IMG/VR virus record: IMGVR_UViG_3300023179_000032
Coordinates: 1 to 64,000 of that record
DNA length: 64,000 nt
Strand: one strand, 5' to 3'
From: a virus
Shown here: positions 6,446 through 13,794 of the stretch, one piece after another
Numbering within the stretch: the stretch's first letter is position 1
Layout of the letters: every line of letters starts with the position of its first letter
Program-made: the position numbers and the translations under genes
The notes under the pieces: generated by a model
What the model saw: the letters and a program-made list of their open reading frames with translations, nothing else
The model's database searches: none
What the model was told of the DNA's origin: nothing

Positions 6446-6691
6446 TTGTTTGACACTATCCTGATCTACATTCTACAGAACTTGGGCCAACCCACACTGG
6501 CCAGCAGCCTCTTGGACCCAGACTACGATGGCACCTTAGGCTTCTACACTTCCCGGGAAGATGCACTAGAGGCACAACGAGCCGCAGAACAACAACACCT
6601 CAGCCTCTACGGCACACTAGATCTCACTGACTTCTATATTCTTTCAGTGCCCATCCACACTGTGAACTTGGCCAATACCCACACGGGTTGA
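6446..6691 (+). CDS. hypothetical protein, 81 aa, TTG start
   Basis: AAAGGAAC is followed by TTG at 6446, giving MFDTILIYILQNLGQPTLAS after initiation. The central segment with EDALEAQRAAEQQHLSLYG and the LTDFYI ending resembles the 68-residue protein at 4770, so they are probably paralogues. The stop TGA lies inside the -35 hexamer of the next promoter. Confidence 0.55.
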   Translation: MFDTILIYILQNLGQPTLASSLLDPDYDGTLGFYTSREDALEAQRAAEQQHLSLYGTLDLTDFYILSVPIHTVNLANTHTG

Positions 6692-6716
6692 CAGGCTTTT
6701 AGAACCCGCGTATACT
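6688..6716 (+). promoter_or_regulatory. early sigma70-type promoter
   Basis: TTGACA at 6688-6693, a 17-base spacer and TATACT at 6711-6716. The -35 hexamer contains the stop codon of the preceding gene. Confidence 0.85.
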
Positions 6717-6751
6717 ACGAACACTTAGACATTGACACAAAGGACTAGCAA

Positions 6752-7084
6752 ATGGAACAACAGGTACAACAGGCTGTAGAGCAAGCACTCCAGGCCGCTA
6801 ACAGCCAAGCACGTAAGAGCTTAGAGCAACGTGGTGATAGGGACGCTTGTGGCTTTGCTTGGGTAGACGTCTACGGCGTTAGGGCTAACAGTAAACTGGG
6901 TAGAGCACTGTTGGCCTCAGGCTTTAGTCGCAATGGCTATGAGCGTAGCCTACAGTACTGGAACCCCAGCCGACTAGGCGTACAGAGTGTGGGCATACTG
7001 GAGGACGGCGCTGAAGCCTTTGCTCGTGTGATCAAAGAACAACTGGGCCTTGAGCGTGTATACGCAGGCAGCAGACTAGACTAA
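6752..7084 (+). CDS. conserved phage hypothetical protein, 110 aa
   Basis: The N-terminal 25 residues form a glutamine/alanine-rich helix. The rest holds CGFAWVDVYGVRANSKLGRA at about residues 33-52 and an aromatic LQYWNPSRLG segment, which I associate with a conserved phage family of unknown function. It is the last gene of the rightward early series and is closed by a terminator. Confidence 0.65.
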   Translation: MEQQVQQAVEQALQAANSQARKSLEQRGDRDACGFAWVDVYGVRANSKLGRALLASGFSRNGYERSLQYWNPSRLGVQSVGILEDGAEAFARVIKEQLGLERVYAGSRLD

Positions 7085-7119
7085 CATCCTTCATAACTAA
7101 ATCCTCATAAGTAGATTGG

Positions 7120-7153
7120 GTCCTAATGGCTCGGGCTGTTAGGACTTTTTTTT
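7120..7153 (+). terminator. intrinsic terminator
   Basis: GTCCTAA (7120-7126) pairs with TTAGGAC (7139-7145), followed by eight T residues. It ends the rightward early region. Confidence 0.85.
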
Positions 7154-7170
7154 GGCTAGAAAATAGTCAT

Positions 7171-7192
7171 AAAAAAAGGACGCAGTGCGTCC
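7171..7192 (-). terminator. intrinsic terminator for the leftward gene
   Basis: Read leftward, GGACGC and GCGTCC form a hairpin with a three-base loop, followed by seven T residues. It serves the minus-strand gene that ends at 7213. Confidence 0.85.
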
Positions 7193-7212
7193 CTGTTGAT
7201 CGAGCTCTAGGG

Positions 7213-7485
7213 CTAGCAGTCACATACTGCACTGGCCCGCTTACCCCCTAGGGCGTATACACTACCCACTAAGTTATCATAGTCATAGAAGGCTACTTCC
7301 TTGCGTCCCTTATAGTATAGCACGACCCCGCCTACATTACGGCTACGGGTACCCTCTAGGCTAGTAGCATAGTCCCGCTCAAACTGCTCAATGAACTGCT
7401 CCTCAAGCTCCCAGTCCTCGTTGTGTTTGAGTTGCTCATTGAAGCTGAGAGTGTAGTCAATAGTGTAACAGTTGCACATAAGCAT
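7213..7485 (-). CDS. hypothetical protein, 90 aa
   Basis: A longer frame starts at 7521 but overlaps the promoter. The ACGGAG site and the promoter at 7510-7538 support the ATG at 7485 (MLMCNCYTIDYTLSFNEQLK). The middle is an acidic helix; the end is CDC. The promoter and terminator make it a clean single-gene leftward unit, opposite in direction to the other early genes. No domain recognised. Confidence 0.65.
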   Translation of the reverse strand: MLMCNCYTIDYTLSFNEQLKHNEDWELEEQFIEQFERDYATSLEGTRSRNVGGVVLYYKGRKEVAFYDYDNLVGSVYALGGKRASAVCDC

Positions 7486-7509
7486 GGCTCCGTTGTTTAG
7501 TAAAAACAT

Positions 7510-7538
7510 ATAGTAGCACAAGTCCTTGAGCTTGTCAA
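7510..7538 (-). promoter_or_regulatory. leftward sigma70-type promoter
   Basis: On the minus strand: TTGACA (7538-7533), a 17-base spacer and TACTAT (7515-7510). Confidence 0.75.
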
Positions 7539-7794
7539 ATAGTTTACTACTATGGAGGGTTATTATTTTATAACATTATAAATGTTATGGTGGTGGCTTA
7601 TAAAAATAAATTATATATTTTATAGCGCTGCTGCTACAGAACCCATGGTGGCAGAAAAACCCCCTGAAAAGCCTAAGTACTTCATATTAAAATTTCTTAG
7701 CGCAGAATTTTTTTAGCTGTAGACCCGGTTCGCCATCCCGGCCGAATCTGTGTTGTTGCACATTCGTAGTCACCAAGCTGACCATGTACATAAA
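7539..7794. other. intergenic stretch with palindrome and flanking repeat
   Basis: About 250 bases with no strong gene. It contains AACATT-ATA-AATGTT (about 7572-7587), a possible 21-codon minus-strand frame (7620-7685, MKYLGFSGGFSATMGSVAAA and one more residue) without a clear ribosome site, and a 30-base sequence at 7703-7732 that recurs at 8701-8730. Confidence 0.35.
7703..7732 (+). repeat. direct repeat, left copy
   Basis: CAG-A-ATTTTTTTA followed by TGTAGACCC and GTTCG. It matches 8701-8730 closely, with a few differences by eye. The two copies flank the metalloprotease gene. Confidence 0.55.
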
Positions 7795-8634
7795 TCAAGC
7801 CCAGTTTAAACTACTAGCCGGAGGCATAGGACCTGGTTGAGCTAGTTCTGGCATTGCTGCCAATACAGCATTAAGTTGTGATATACCGTGTAGAGCATGT
7901 TGTATATCTTCTTTAGCTTCTGGTGACGGTCCATGACGCTGTAAACTTTGTTGAAAATGCATGTCCATTTCTGGTTCTATTTCGCTACGCCTTTGGTCTG
8001 AGTAGTTCTTTACTGCTTTAGTTATACCAGCTTGTCTTGTATTCCAACTAGGATAATCATCCTTAGGATCCTCAGGCTCTTGTAATTCAGCACGACTAAG
8101 AAAAGCTCTAGCTTCATTAGCGTTATAGCCGCATTTGTAGGCCAATACAGCACCGTAGGCATCTGCATCCAATTCCATTTTTCGGTTCAGCTCTCTCTTT
8201 TGTTTATCCGTAATACCTGGTCTAGATCTATTCTTATAACTTGTAACACCACCTGAGCGTTCCTGTAGAACGTGTCCAATTTCGTGACCCAGTACATAAG
8301 CTAGACAGCTATCGGTCATATTCCAAAATGTGCCTATATCAAATTCTATACCTTTTTTTGCTAGATCGGTAAGATTAGTTTGAGCATAGGCCAATACATC
8401 CACATCCATTGGAGCACTAACAGGCACGCCCTGTATCATTTTTTGATCTTCCTGAGCCATCGAGTTAATTAACACCGCATATATGTTCTTGAGTCGCTGA
8501 GTCAGTTTTTGTCCTCGTGCGACCCACATTGCTCTGTCTTGAGCTGACATCGGCCGCATGGGCGACTGTAAAACCGGTGCGGTTTTGAAACTTGTGGGTT
8601 GTCCTATTTCTGATAATATTTCATGAATTCGCAT
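7795..8634 (-). CDS. predicted zinc metallopeptidase with capsid-targeting-like N-terminus
   Basis: A 279-residue protein. HEIGH at about residues 117-121 is an HExxH zinc site. The helix around MELDADAYGA (about 153-162) supplies the glutamate expected for a third ligand, as in M48-like peptidases. The true start is the ATG at 8634; the frame one codon upstream begins with TTG. The N-terminus MRIHEILSE resembles T4 internal-protein targeting peptides that end in a gp21 cleavage site (Leu/Ile-x-Glu). It may therefore be packaged in the head and injected. A TAAATA element lies four bases before the ATG. The gene is flanked by a 30-base direct repeat. Confidence 0.75.
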   Translation of the reverse strand: MRIHEILSEIGQPTSFKTAPVLQSPMRPMSAQDRAMWVARGQKLTQRLKNIYAVLINSMAQEDQKMIQGVPVSAPMDVDVLAYAQTNLTDLAKKGIEFDIGTFWNMTDSCLAYVLGHEIGHVLQERSGGVTSYKNRSRPGITDKQKRELNRKMELDADAYGAVLAYKCGYNANEARAFLSRAELQEPEDPKDDYPSWNTRQAGITKAVKNYSDQRRSEIEPEMDMHFQQSLQRHGPSPEAKEDIQHALHGISQLNAVLAAMPELAQPGPMPPASSLNWA

Positions 8635-8638
8635 CAAT

Positions 8639-8646
8639 TATTTATT
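8639..8646 (-). promoter_or_regulatory. candidate late promoter, leaderless type
   Basis: AATAAATA on the minus strand ends four bases before the ATG at 8634, and no Shine-Dalgarno sequence lies between. If used like T4 TATAAATA, transcription would begin at about the start codon. Confidence 0.45.
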
Positions 8647-8700
8647 AACTTTTATAAACTTTATGTTATTTTATACTCATGACTAACGTTATTGGCATAT

Positions 8701-8730
8701 CAGGATTTTTTTATTGTAGACCCCAGTTCG
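8701..8730 (+). repeat. direct repeat, right copy
   Basis: CAGGATTTTTTTA followed by TGTAGACCC and GTTCG, the partner of 7703-7732 on the other side of the metalloprotease gene. Confidence 0.55.
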
Positions 8731-8737
8731 GATTCTG

Positions 8738-8744
8738 CTAAATA
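8738..8744 (+). promoter_or_regulatory. candidate late promoter CTAAATA
   Basis: CTAAATA lies 21 bases before the ATG at 8766, with GAAAGGA between. This is the ordinary late arrangement with a leader. Confidence 0.5.
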
Positions 8745-8765
8745 ATTCTTGAAAGGATCTGTATT

Positions 8766-8906
8766 ATGATAGACTATAGTGAGATTGATTTAGTTGTATG
8801 GATTGAGGTCATAGGATTTATCATATTTCTAGCATTTCTAGCCAGTTCTAGTCTGGGCAGTGGGCAAGAGGTTAAAGATTACGATTTAGATCGTTGGAAT
8901 AAGTAA
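8766..8906 (+). CDS. 46-residue single-pass membrane protein
   Basis: Starts MIDYSEIDLVVWIEVIGFII. Residues about 9-30 form one hydrophobic helix, followed by a short acidic tail ending DLDRWNK. A GAAAGGA site and a late-type CTAAATA element precede it, so it is probably expressed late. A lysis or membrane role is possible but not shown. Confidence 0.6.
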   Translation: MIDYSEIDLVVWIEVIGFIIFLAFLASSSLGSGQEVKDYDLDRWNK

Positions 8907-8939
8907 ACTTTGTGTAATCAAAACTCCATAATTCTAGTG

Positions 8940-8945
8940 TAAATA
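8940..8945 (+). promoter_or_regulatory. candidate late promoter, leaderless type
   Basis: GTAAATA lies seven bases before the ATG at 8953 with no Shine-Dalgarno sequence between. Confidence 0.4.
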
Positions 8946-8952
8946 TAGTATT

Positions 8953-9606
8953 ATGGCCAAGCCCCGAGCAGCAGTTTTGCTGAACCACCCCCAGTGTAGC
9001 CTACACAGTGCTCACGGTCTAGTAAGGGTATTGTCATCTTTATATGGACTAGCCAACGTAGACTGTATCAGTCCAGACCAGTTAACCTTACAGAGATTAC
9101 GCAAGTATCAGTTATTCTGTGTGCCCGGTGGCCTAGGGGATGCGGACAGTTGGCATAGATTATTAGAGCCCTCCAAGCCCTTAGTCCAGCAGTACTCTTT
9201 AGAGGGTGGGTATTATCTTGGCATCTGTATGGGAGCCTACTGGGCCGGTCCCTTATATTTTGATCTAGTCAAGGATATCAATCCAGTGCAGTATATTCGG
9301 CGTCCCGGAGCCAGTGTACGTCGTAGTTACAGCACAGTAGTTGATGTTACTTGGATGGGTCATAATGAAACCATGTTTTTTTATGATGGGTGTAGCTTAT
9401 TAGGAGCCAAGCCTTCTAGTAGCATAGCCAGTTATACTAATGGTGATTGTGCGGCCCTAATTGAGGGTAGGGTTGGTCTAATTGGGCCTCATCCAGAGAG
9501 TGACAGTTTTTGGTATATGGATCGCTATATGCAGAAGCATTGGCATCAGTATACTCATCATGCTTTGTTAGCAGATTTCATAAGATTATTGGTTAATAAG
9601 TTGTAA
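8953..9606 (+). CDS. class I glutamine amidotransferase-like protein (BPL_N type)
   Basis: A 217-residue protein resembling the stand-alone N-terminal domain of eukaryotic-type biotin protein ligases. The GATase fold is marked by CVPGGLGDAD (about 56-65), the nucleophile elbow YYLGICMGAYWAG with Cys92 (about 87-99) and IGPHPESD with His180/Glu182 (177-184). The Cys-His-Glu set is therefore complete. The substrate of this family is not known. No partner synthetase domain is present. It lies between two genes for predicted injected proteins, with a TAAATA element seven bases upstream. Confidence 0.75.
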   Translation: MAKPRAAVLLNHPQCSLHSAHGLVRVLSSLYGLANVDCISPDQLTLQRLRKYQLFCVPGGLGDADSWHRLLEPSKPLVQQYSLEGGYYLGICMGAYWAGPLYFDLVKDINPVQYIRRPGASVRRSYSTVVDVTWMGHNETMFFYDGCSLLGAKPSSSIASYTNGDCAALIEGRVGLIGPHPESDSFWYMDRYMQKHWHQYTHHALLADFIRLLVNKL

Positions 9607-9670
9607 TCTGTTTGTAATGGTTTTAAAATTTGGGCTACCGTTTCTACCGCTTCGCGGGAGCCTTCGGCCT

Positions 9671-9678
9671 ACTAAATA
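9671..9678 (+). promoter_or_regulatory. candidate late promoter, leaderless type
   Basis: ACTAAATA ends four bases before the ATG at 9683 without an intervening ribosome site. A small hairpin, CCGC-TTC-GCGG, lies just upstream. Confidence 0.45.
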
Positions 9679-9682
9679 CACA

Positions 9683-10915
9683 ATGAGAGTCTTTGATATA
9701 GTCAGTGAAGAGTATGTTCATCGTGTAAACATAGACATAAAGAACCTAGCCCGAAATATGGCTGCTGCCCGTTTCGCATCTGAACACGGGCAAGGTCTTA
9801 ACTATGCAGACAGTCTAGTCTACTTGGGACTACTAGGGGATCCCAGTTTAGAAATAGTTCTCAAGCCCAAGGCCATTGGTGCATACTATCAAAAAAGGCA
9901 TAGACAAGAGCGGGGTGATGATCAGATTCATCAGGCCTTTAAGACTAGCAGCCCCACAGCGACCACATTGGGAATATATGGTTGGGGAGTGCATCCTGAG
10001 CGTGATAGGGCACGTAACAATCTAAGCCAACAGCAGTATGATCTATACAGAGACAAAGATGTGGAGTATGACCTATTTGTCAGTGTGGAAGATGGGGAGA
10101 ATCTAGAAGATCTAGTCACAGCGCAGCCCAATACCATAGCCAACCTAGCACATGAACTGCGCCATAGAGCCTTTCAACTCACTAACTATATACCAGCACT
10201 AAAAGGTCAACTACCACATTATAGGATTACGGATAGCACTGGTCATGTCTCAGATCCCAATAGTATATACTATATGCAGAAGGTAAGTCAAAGGGCCGGA
10301 GCTAGACATAATATGTATGTTGAACATGCCATGATCTATAGCATTGAACGACACTATGATCGGAGCTTTATGGGTAACTATGACAGTCTTGAACAGATTC
10401 GAGCCTATCAAGAGCTATACAAGGACTCCGAAAAATTTGTAAGAGCCTGGTTGGATCGCAATCAGAACTCGCACAGAGCATGGCAGGATCTTGTTAGTTA
10501 TATAGATGCCAAAACTCCAGGCACGGGCACAGCACGAATAGATAAGGATAAAAATGGTGAGCTCGTTATTATTAATAGAGAACCCGCTACAAATGCCAAT
10601 AAACCTGCACCTACCAAAGCAGAACCAGCTACACCAACAAGGCCTCCTAGTAGACCAGAAGGTCCACCTACAAACACAGATGCCAGACCCAGCCCCACTA
10701 GTACTCAAAATAGTCCTTTAGCGCAGACCAAGCCGCAAATGCCCAGTATACAAGATGGGCCTGTAGGTTGGGGATTATCCCTATTAGGGGTCAACAAGCA
10801 GTTGCGTAACAATCAGCAATTTGTAGATCGTACACTAGGGCCAGGGTATAGAGCAGGCAGTAAAGAAAGTAACATAGCCTTGTTAAAAAAGCTAAGACCA
10901 CAATACGGCAAATAA
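9683..10915 (+). CDS. HExxH protein with capsid-targeting-like N-terminus
   Basis: A 410-residue protein. LAHELRHRAFQ at about 155-165 contains HExxH, and a downstream helix YVEHAMIYSIERHYD (212-226) offers candidate third ligands, so a zinc metallopeptidase is likely. Residues about 305-365 form a Pro/Thr/Ala-rich linker before a short C-terminal domain. I moved the start from 9617 to the ATG at 9683, giving MRVFDIVSE, which parallels MRIHEILSE of the other HExxH protein and T4 targeting peptides ending in a gp21-type site. It converges tail-to-tail with the HemF gene with no gap. Confidence 0.7.
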   Translation: MRVFDIVSEEYVHRVNIDIKNLARNMAAARFASEHGQGLNYADSLVYLGLLGDPSLEIVLKPKAIGAYYQKRHRQERGDDQIHQAFKTSSPTATTLGIYGWGVHPERDRARNNLSQQQYDLYRDKDVEYDLFVSVEDGENLEDLVTAQPNTIANLAHELRHRAFQLTNYIPALKGQLPHYRITDSTGHVSDPNSIYYMQKVSQRAGARHNMYVEHAMIYSIERHYDRSFMGNYDSLEQIRAYQELYKDSEKFVRAWLDRNQNSHRAWQDLVSYIDAKTPGTGTARIDKDKNGELVIINREPATNANKPAPTKAEPATPTRPPSRPEGPPTNTDARPSPTSTQNSPLAQTKPQMPSIQDGPVGWGLSLLGVNKQLRNNQQFVDRTLGPGYRAGSKESNIALLKKLRPQYGK

Positions 10916-11797
10916 TTAAACGTAGTGTTTAGGTATTAGGTTTTTAAGTAGTTCATCTTCCCTACTACCATGGGGTGGATGATAGTCATACTGCCAACGA
11001 GCCAAGGGAGGCATACTCATCAATATACTTTCGGTACGACCATTGCTCTGTAGACCAAATAGAGTGCCTCTGTCGTAGACCAAATTAAACTCTACGTATC
11101 TACCTCTTCGATATAGTTGCCAATCACGTTGTTCTTCAGTCATTAATATATCTAATCTCTGTCCTACAATGGGAGCATAAGCTGGTATAAAGGCCTCGCC
11201 CACTGCTCTAGTTATGTCAAAGGCCTGTTCCATACTAGGTTGGCTAAGATCGTCGAAGAATACACCGCCGATGCCTCTTGATTCGTTTCTATGTTTAAGG
11301 TCGAAGTAGTTGTCACACCATTGTTTGTACTTGGGATATAGGGCTGTGTCAATTGGGTCTAATGCGTCTTTACAGGTGCGATGCCAATGTACAGCGTCTG
11401 CTTTATAGTAGTAATAGGGAGTAAGATCCATACCCCCGCCAAACCATCCTTGTCCTGATTCTGTGATAAACATACGCACGTTCAAATGTACAGTGGGTAT
11501 ATGAGCATTGCGTGGGTGTAAGACCACGCTAACTCCGGCTGCTTCCCAGCTCTGTCCTGCTAGTTCGGGCCTATGTTCGCTGGCACTGGGTGGTAGTTTT
11601 TTACCAAATACGTGACTATAGTTACAGCCCCCACGTTCAAACACATTGCCGTTTTCCAGTAGTATACTAGTACCACCTCCACCTTCTGGTCTGGTCCAGC
11701 TGTCCTTAGTAAATGTTTTACCATCTATATCTTCTAAGTCAGCGATAATATTATCTTGTAGTTCTTTAAAAAATTCTAGAGCTTGATCTTTTAACAT
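10916..11797 (-). CDS. hemF: oxygen-dependent coproporphyrinogen III oxidase
   Basis: A full-length 293-residue member of the family (E. coli HemF has 299). The enzyme oxidatively decarboxylates coproporphyrinogen III to protoporphyrinogen IX in haem and chlorophyll synthesis. Family landmarks are [16 protein letters not shown] (93-108), [12 protein letters not shown] (120-131), [20 protein letters not shown] (232-251) and the ending with [12 protein letters not shown] (273-284). The conserved histidines in these segments are present, so activity is expected. ATTAAATA at 11821-11828 lies 24 bases upstream. The small gene 11834-12265 runs in the same direction upstream and may be co-transcribed. 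Host-derived auxiliary metabolic gene. Confidence 0.95.
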   Translation of the reverse strand: MLKDQALEFFKELQDNIIADLEDIDGKTFTKDSWTRPEGGGGTSILLENGNVFERGGCNYSHVFGKKLPPSASEHRPELAGQSWEAAGVSVVLHPRNAHIPTVHLNVRMFITESGQGWFGGGMDLTPYYYYKADAVHWHRTCKDALDPIDTALYPKYKQWCDNYFDLKHRNESRGIGGVFFDDLSQPSMEQAFDITRAVGEAFIPAYAPIVGQRLDILMTEEQRDWQLYRRGRYVEFNLVYDRGTLFGLQSNGRTESILMSMPPLARWQYDYHPPHGSREDELLKNLIPKHYV

Positions 11798-11833
11798 AGC
11801 ATTTTATATTATTAAAACACTATTTAATCTAGT

Positions 11834-12265
11834 TCAATCGTCGCTCCACATTTCTCGAAATTGTCCTTGGCTATGTATAACGGTCCAAGCCACCTCAGCA
11901 AGAAAGTCAAAGTGACGAATCATCAATTCAAGTGTAGTGTCTGGGCCTATATAGTGCAGTAGGCGACTATAGCAGCCTTGTCCTAAGTCTGTGTAGTAGC
12001 TGGCCGTAATGCCTCTGCGTGTGCCTAGTTTGGGAAATACTGCACGAGTAAACCAACAAGTATCCCCTAAACTGCGTAGTGCTACAGGTGAACGTGCCAA
12101 GAGGTATTGTTCAGCGTAGCTGGGTTGAGGTTGCCAAGGATTTTTATCTACTTTACTTATCAGAATAGAAACCATAGTCCTTTGCAAGGTTTTTGGGACC
12201 ATCCATCCCTGATGTTCTAGAGTTTCAGAGAACAGTTGGTCAAAAGCTTGTTCAAGTTCTTTCAA
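11834..12265 (-). CDS. hypothetical protein, 143 aa, upstream of hemF
   Basis: A soluble mixed protein starting from TTG (MKELEQAFDQLFSETLEHQG). It has several tryptophans, and its LGDTCWFTRAVFPKLGTRRG segment (about residues 66-85) suggests a conserved core. AGGATC acts as ribosome site, and CTTAAATA lies 18 bases upstream of the start. It lies in the same direction as hemF, 36 bases before it, so the two may form an operon. I do not recognise the family; a haem-related role is speculation from position only. Confidence 0.6.
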   Translation of the reverse strand: MKELEQAFDQLFSETLEHQGWMVPKTLQRTMVSILISKVDKNPWQPQPSYAEQYLLARSPVALRSLGDTCWFTRAVFPKLGTRRGITASYYTDLGQGCYSRLLHYIGPDTTLELMIRHFDFLAEVAWTVIHSQGQFREMWSDD

Positions 12266-12283
12266 ACTAGATCCTGTATAATG

Positions 12284-12291
12284 TATTTAAG
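12284..12291 (-). promoter_or_regulatory. candidate late promoter CTTAAATA
   Basis: CTTAAATA on the minus strand lies 18 bases before the TTG start at 12265, with AGGATC between. Confidence 0.4.
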
Positions 12292-12325
12292 TGATAAGTA
12301 ATCTAAACAGTATATAAGGGGAAAA

Positions 12326-12553
12326 ATGAAGAACTTAATTCAAAATCAATATAATGTAGAATCTAGTTTAGATAATAGACATAGTCCCCTAAGTATGGGC
12401 AGTGACAATGTGGCCAAGAACCCACAGGATTATGATCTTATGCGTATGTTGCAGCGTCAAATCAATACTCTGCAACAGGAGATTCGTCGCCTGCACAATA
12501 GACATAAAGAATTGCACAACGAGGTGACTAGATTACGTAGCCAAATCAAATAA
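12326..12553 (+). CDS. coiled-coil protein, 75 aa
   Basis: Starts MKNLIQNQYNVESSLDNRHS. Residues about 38-75 are a Leu/Gln/Arg/His-rich helix with heptad-like spacing, ending in RLRSQIK, so it probably oligomerises as a coiled coil. AAGGGG precedes the ATG. It is eight bases upstream of the cyclase gene and in the same direction. No family recognised; a regulatory or structural partner is possible. Confidence 0.6.
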   Translation: MKNLIQNQYNVESSLDNRHSPLSMGSDNVAKNPQDYDLMRMLQRQINTLQQEIRRLHNRHKELHNEVTRLRSQIK

Positions 12554-12556
12554 ATA
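12551..12556 (+). promoter_or_regulatory. candidate late promoter, leaderless type
   Basis: TAAATA overlaps the stop of the preceding gene and ends five bases before the cyclase ATG at 12562. This spacing would put the T4-style transcript start exactly at the A of the ATG. Confidence 0.45.
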
Positions 12557-12561
12557 CCTGT

Positions 12562-13794
12562 ATGGAAACCAAACTAGCCACCATTATCTGTAGTGATGTT
12601 ATTGGCTATAGCGCACTGATGCAGCAAGATGAAGCAGGGACGTTGGCCAAGTTAGATGCCTGTCGTGCTGTTATTGATCCTTTAATTGACCGTAGTAGGG
12701 GTCGATTGTTCAACACAGGAGGAGACAGTGTACTCATTGAGTTTGCCAGTGCAGTAGATGCTGTACGTTTCGGCATAGAAATGCAAGCAAGTATAAGCAG
12801 TATGAATAATGGCATGCGTTGGCGTGTGGGTATGCACATGGGCGAAGTATGGATCTATGGTACTAACCTCATGGGCGATGCTGTGAATCTTGCTGCTCGT
12901 TGTGAAAGTCTAGCCGACTATGGTGGTGTTACCATGACCGATGCTGTCTATCGTCTAGTAGCTCCTAAGATAAAAAATCATAAATTTATCAGTAGAGGCA
13001 TACAAGAGTTTAAGAATGTAGCACCTATGGAAATATGGAGTGTGGATATTGAAGGTGCAGAGCCCAATCCACATCTCAATAAAACAGTAAAAAAGACTCA
13101 AGCTCAAACTATATCTAGGAGTCACAGTGAACTAGTAGCCGCTGTGGTCAATGATCAAGCAGCCCGTAATCGCACATTACATGATGCCCTGTCATTAAAG
13201 CATGATGCCAAGTATGGCCCAGCTACACGTATCATGATGTGGCGTGTGAGCAAGCAGGATAGTCAAGCATTAGATGAATTAATCAATATGGTACAAAAAA
13301 ACCTAGTGCCAACAGAGTTAAAACCCTATGTACAGGCTGTATTCAGAGAGTTTTGTCAAAAGGTCAATAGTGATCTAGCCCTACGTATAGTAGACCTAGT
13401 TGAAGGTGAAAGTCGTAGCCTAGCCTTGCAGTTTCTACGACAAGCGGCCAAGGTCAATGAACAGGCCAGTTATAGATTAGCCATAATGGTGTTTACTGAT
13501 CCCAACAGTAGCGATAGTGAAATAGAAAGTGTAATAGGTGATCTCAAGGAAGGTGCAATGAAGCGTAAGATACCAGCTATGCTAAGTCTTGGAAAATATT
13601 ATACACAGATAGGTGATAAGAAAAATGCCTTCCGTTGGTTATATGCTGCTCGTGCTGAGCATAATGCTGAGGCACAGAAATTATTAGAAGAGCTCAATAA
13701 GACCATCACTCGAAGTGATTTTAATAATTTCAAAACTGATGCGGATGCCCTAGTGGATGAAATTAAATTTATTGATGATAACAGAATGAAATAA
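12562..13794 (+). CDS. class III nucleotide cyclase with helical-repeat C-terminus
   Basis: A 410-residue protein. Residues 1-165 form a class III cyclase domain. Metal aspartates are Asp12 (ICSDVIGYS) and Asp55 (NTGGDSVLIEF). The transition-state Asn109 and Arg113 are in GDAVNLAAR (105-113), so the catalytic set looks complete. The order and wording resemble cyclases common in alphaproteobacteria. Residues about 180-400 are helical, with a Sel1/TPR-like unit near 335-380 (MLSLGKYYTQIGDKKNAFRW). The base used (ATP, GTP, CTP or UTP) cannot be read by eye. Its stop overlaps the ATG of a membrane protein gene (TAATG), implying a coupled pair. Confidence 0.88.
   Translation: METKLATIICSDVIGYSALMQQDEAGTLAKLDACRAVIDPLIDRSRGRLFNTGGDSVLIEFASAVDAVRFGIEMQASISSMNNGMRWRVGMHMGEVWIYGTNLMGDAVNLAARCESLADYGGVTMTDAVYRLVAPKIKNHKFISRGIQEFKNVAPMEIWSVDIEGAEPNPHLNKTVKKTQAQTISRSHSELVAAVVNDQAARNRTLHDALSLKHDAKYGPATRIMMWRVSKQDSQALDELINMVQKNLVPTELKPYVQAVFREFCQKVNSDLALRIVDLVEGESRSLALQFLRQAAKVNEQASYRLAIMVFTDPNSSDSEIESVIGDLKEGAMKRKIPAMLSLGKYYTQIGDKKNAFRWLYAARAEHNAEAQKLLEELNKTITRSDFNNFKTDADALVDEIKFIDDNRMK

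Noticed and set aside
9617-9682. The earlier ATG of the HExxH protein gene (22 extra residues)
   Set aside because: The extra part crosses a GC-rich hairpin and the TAAATA element. The ATG at 9683 matches the N-terminus of the other HExxH protein.
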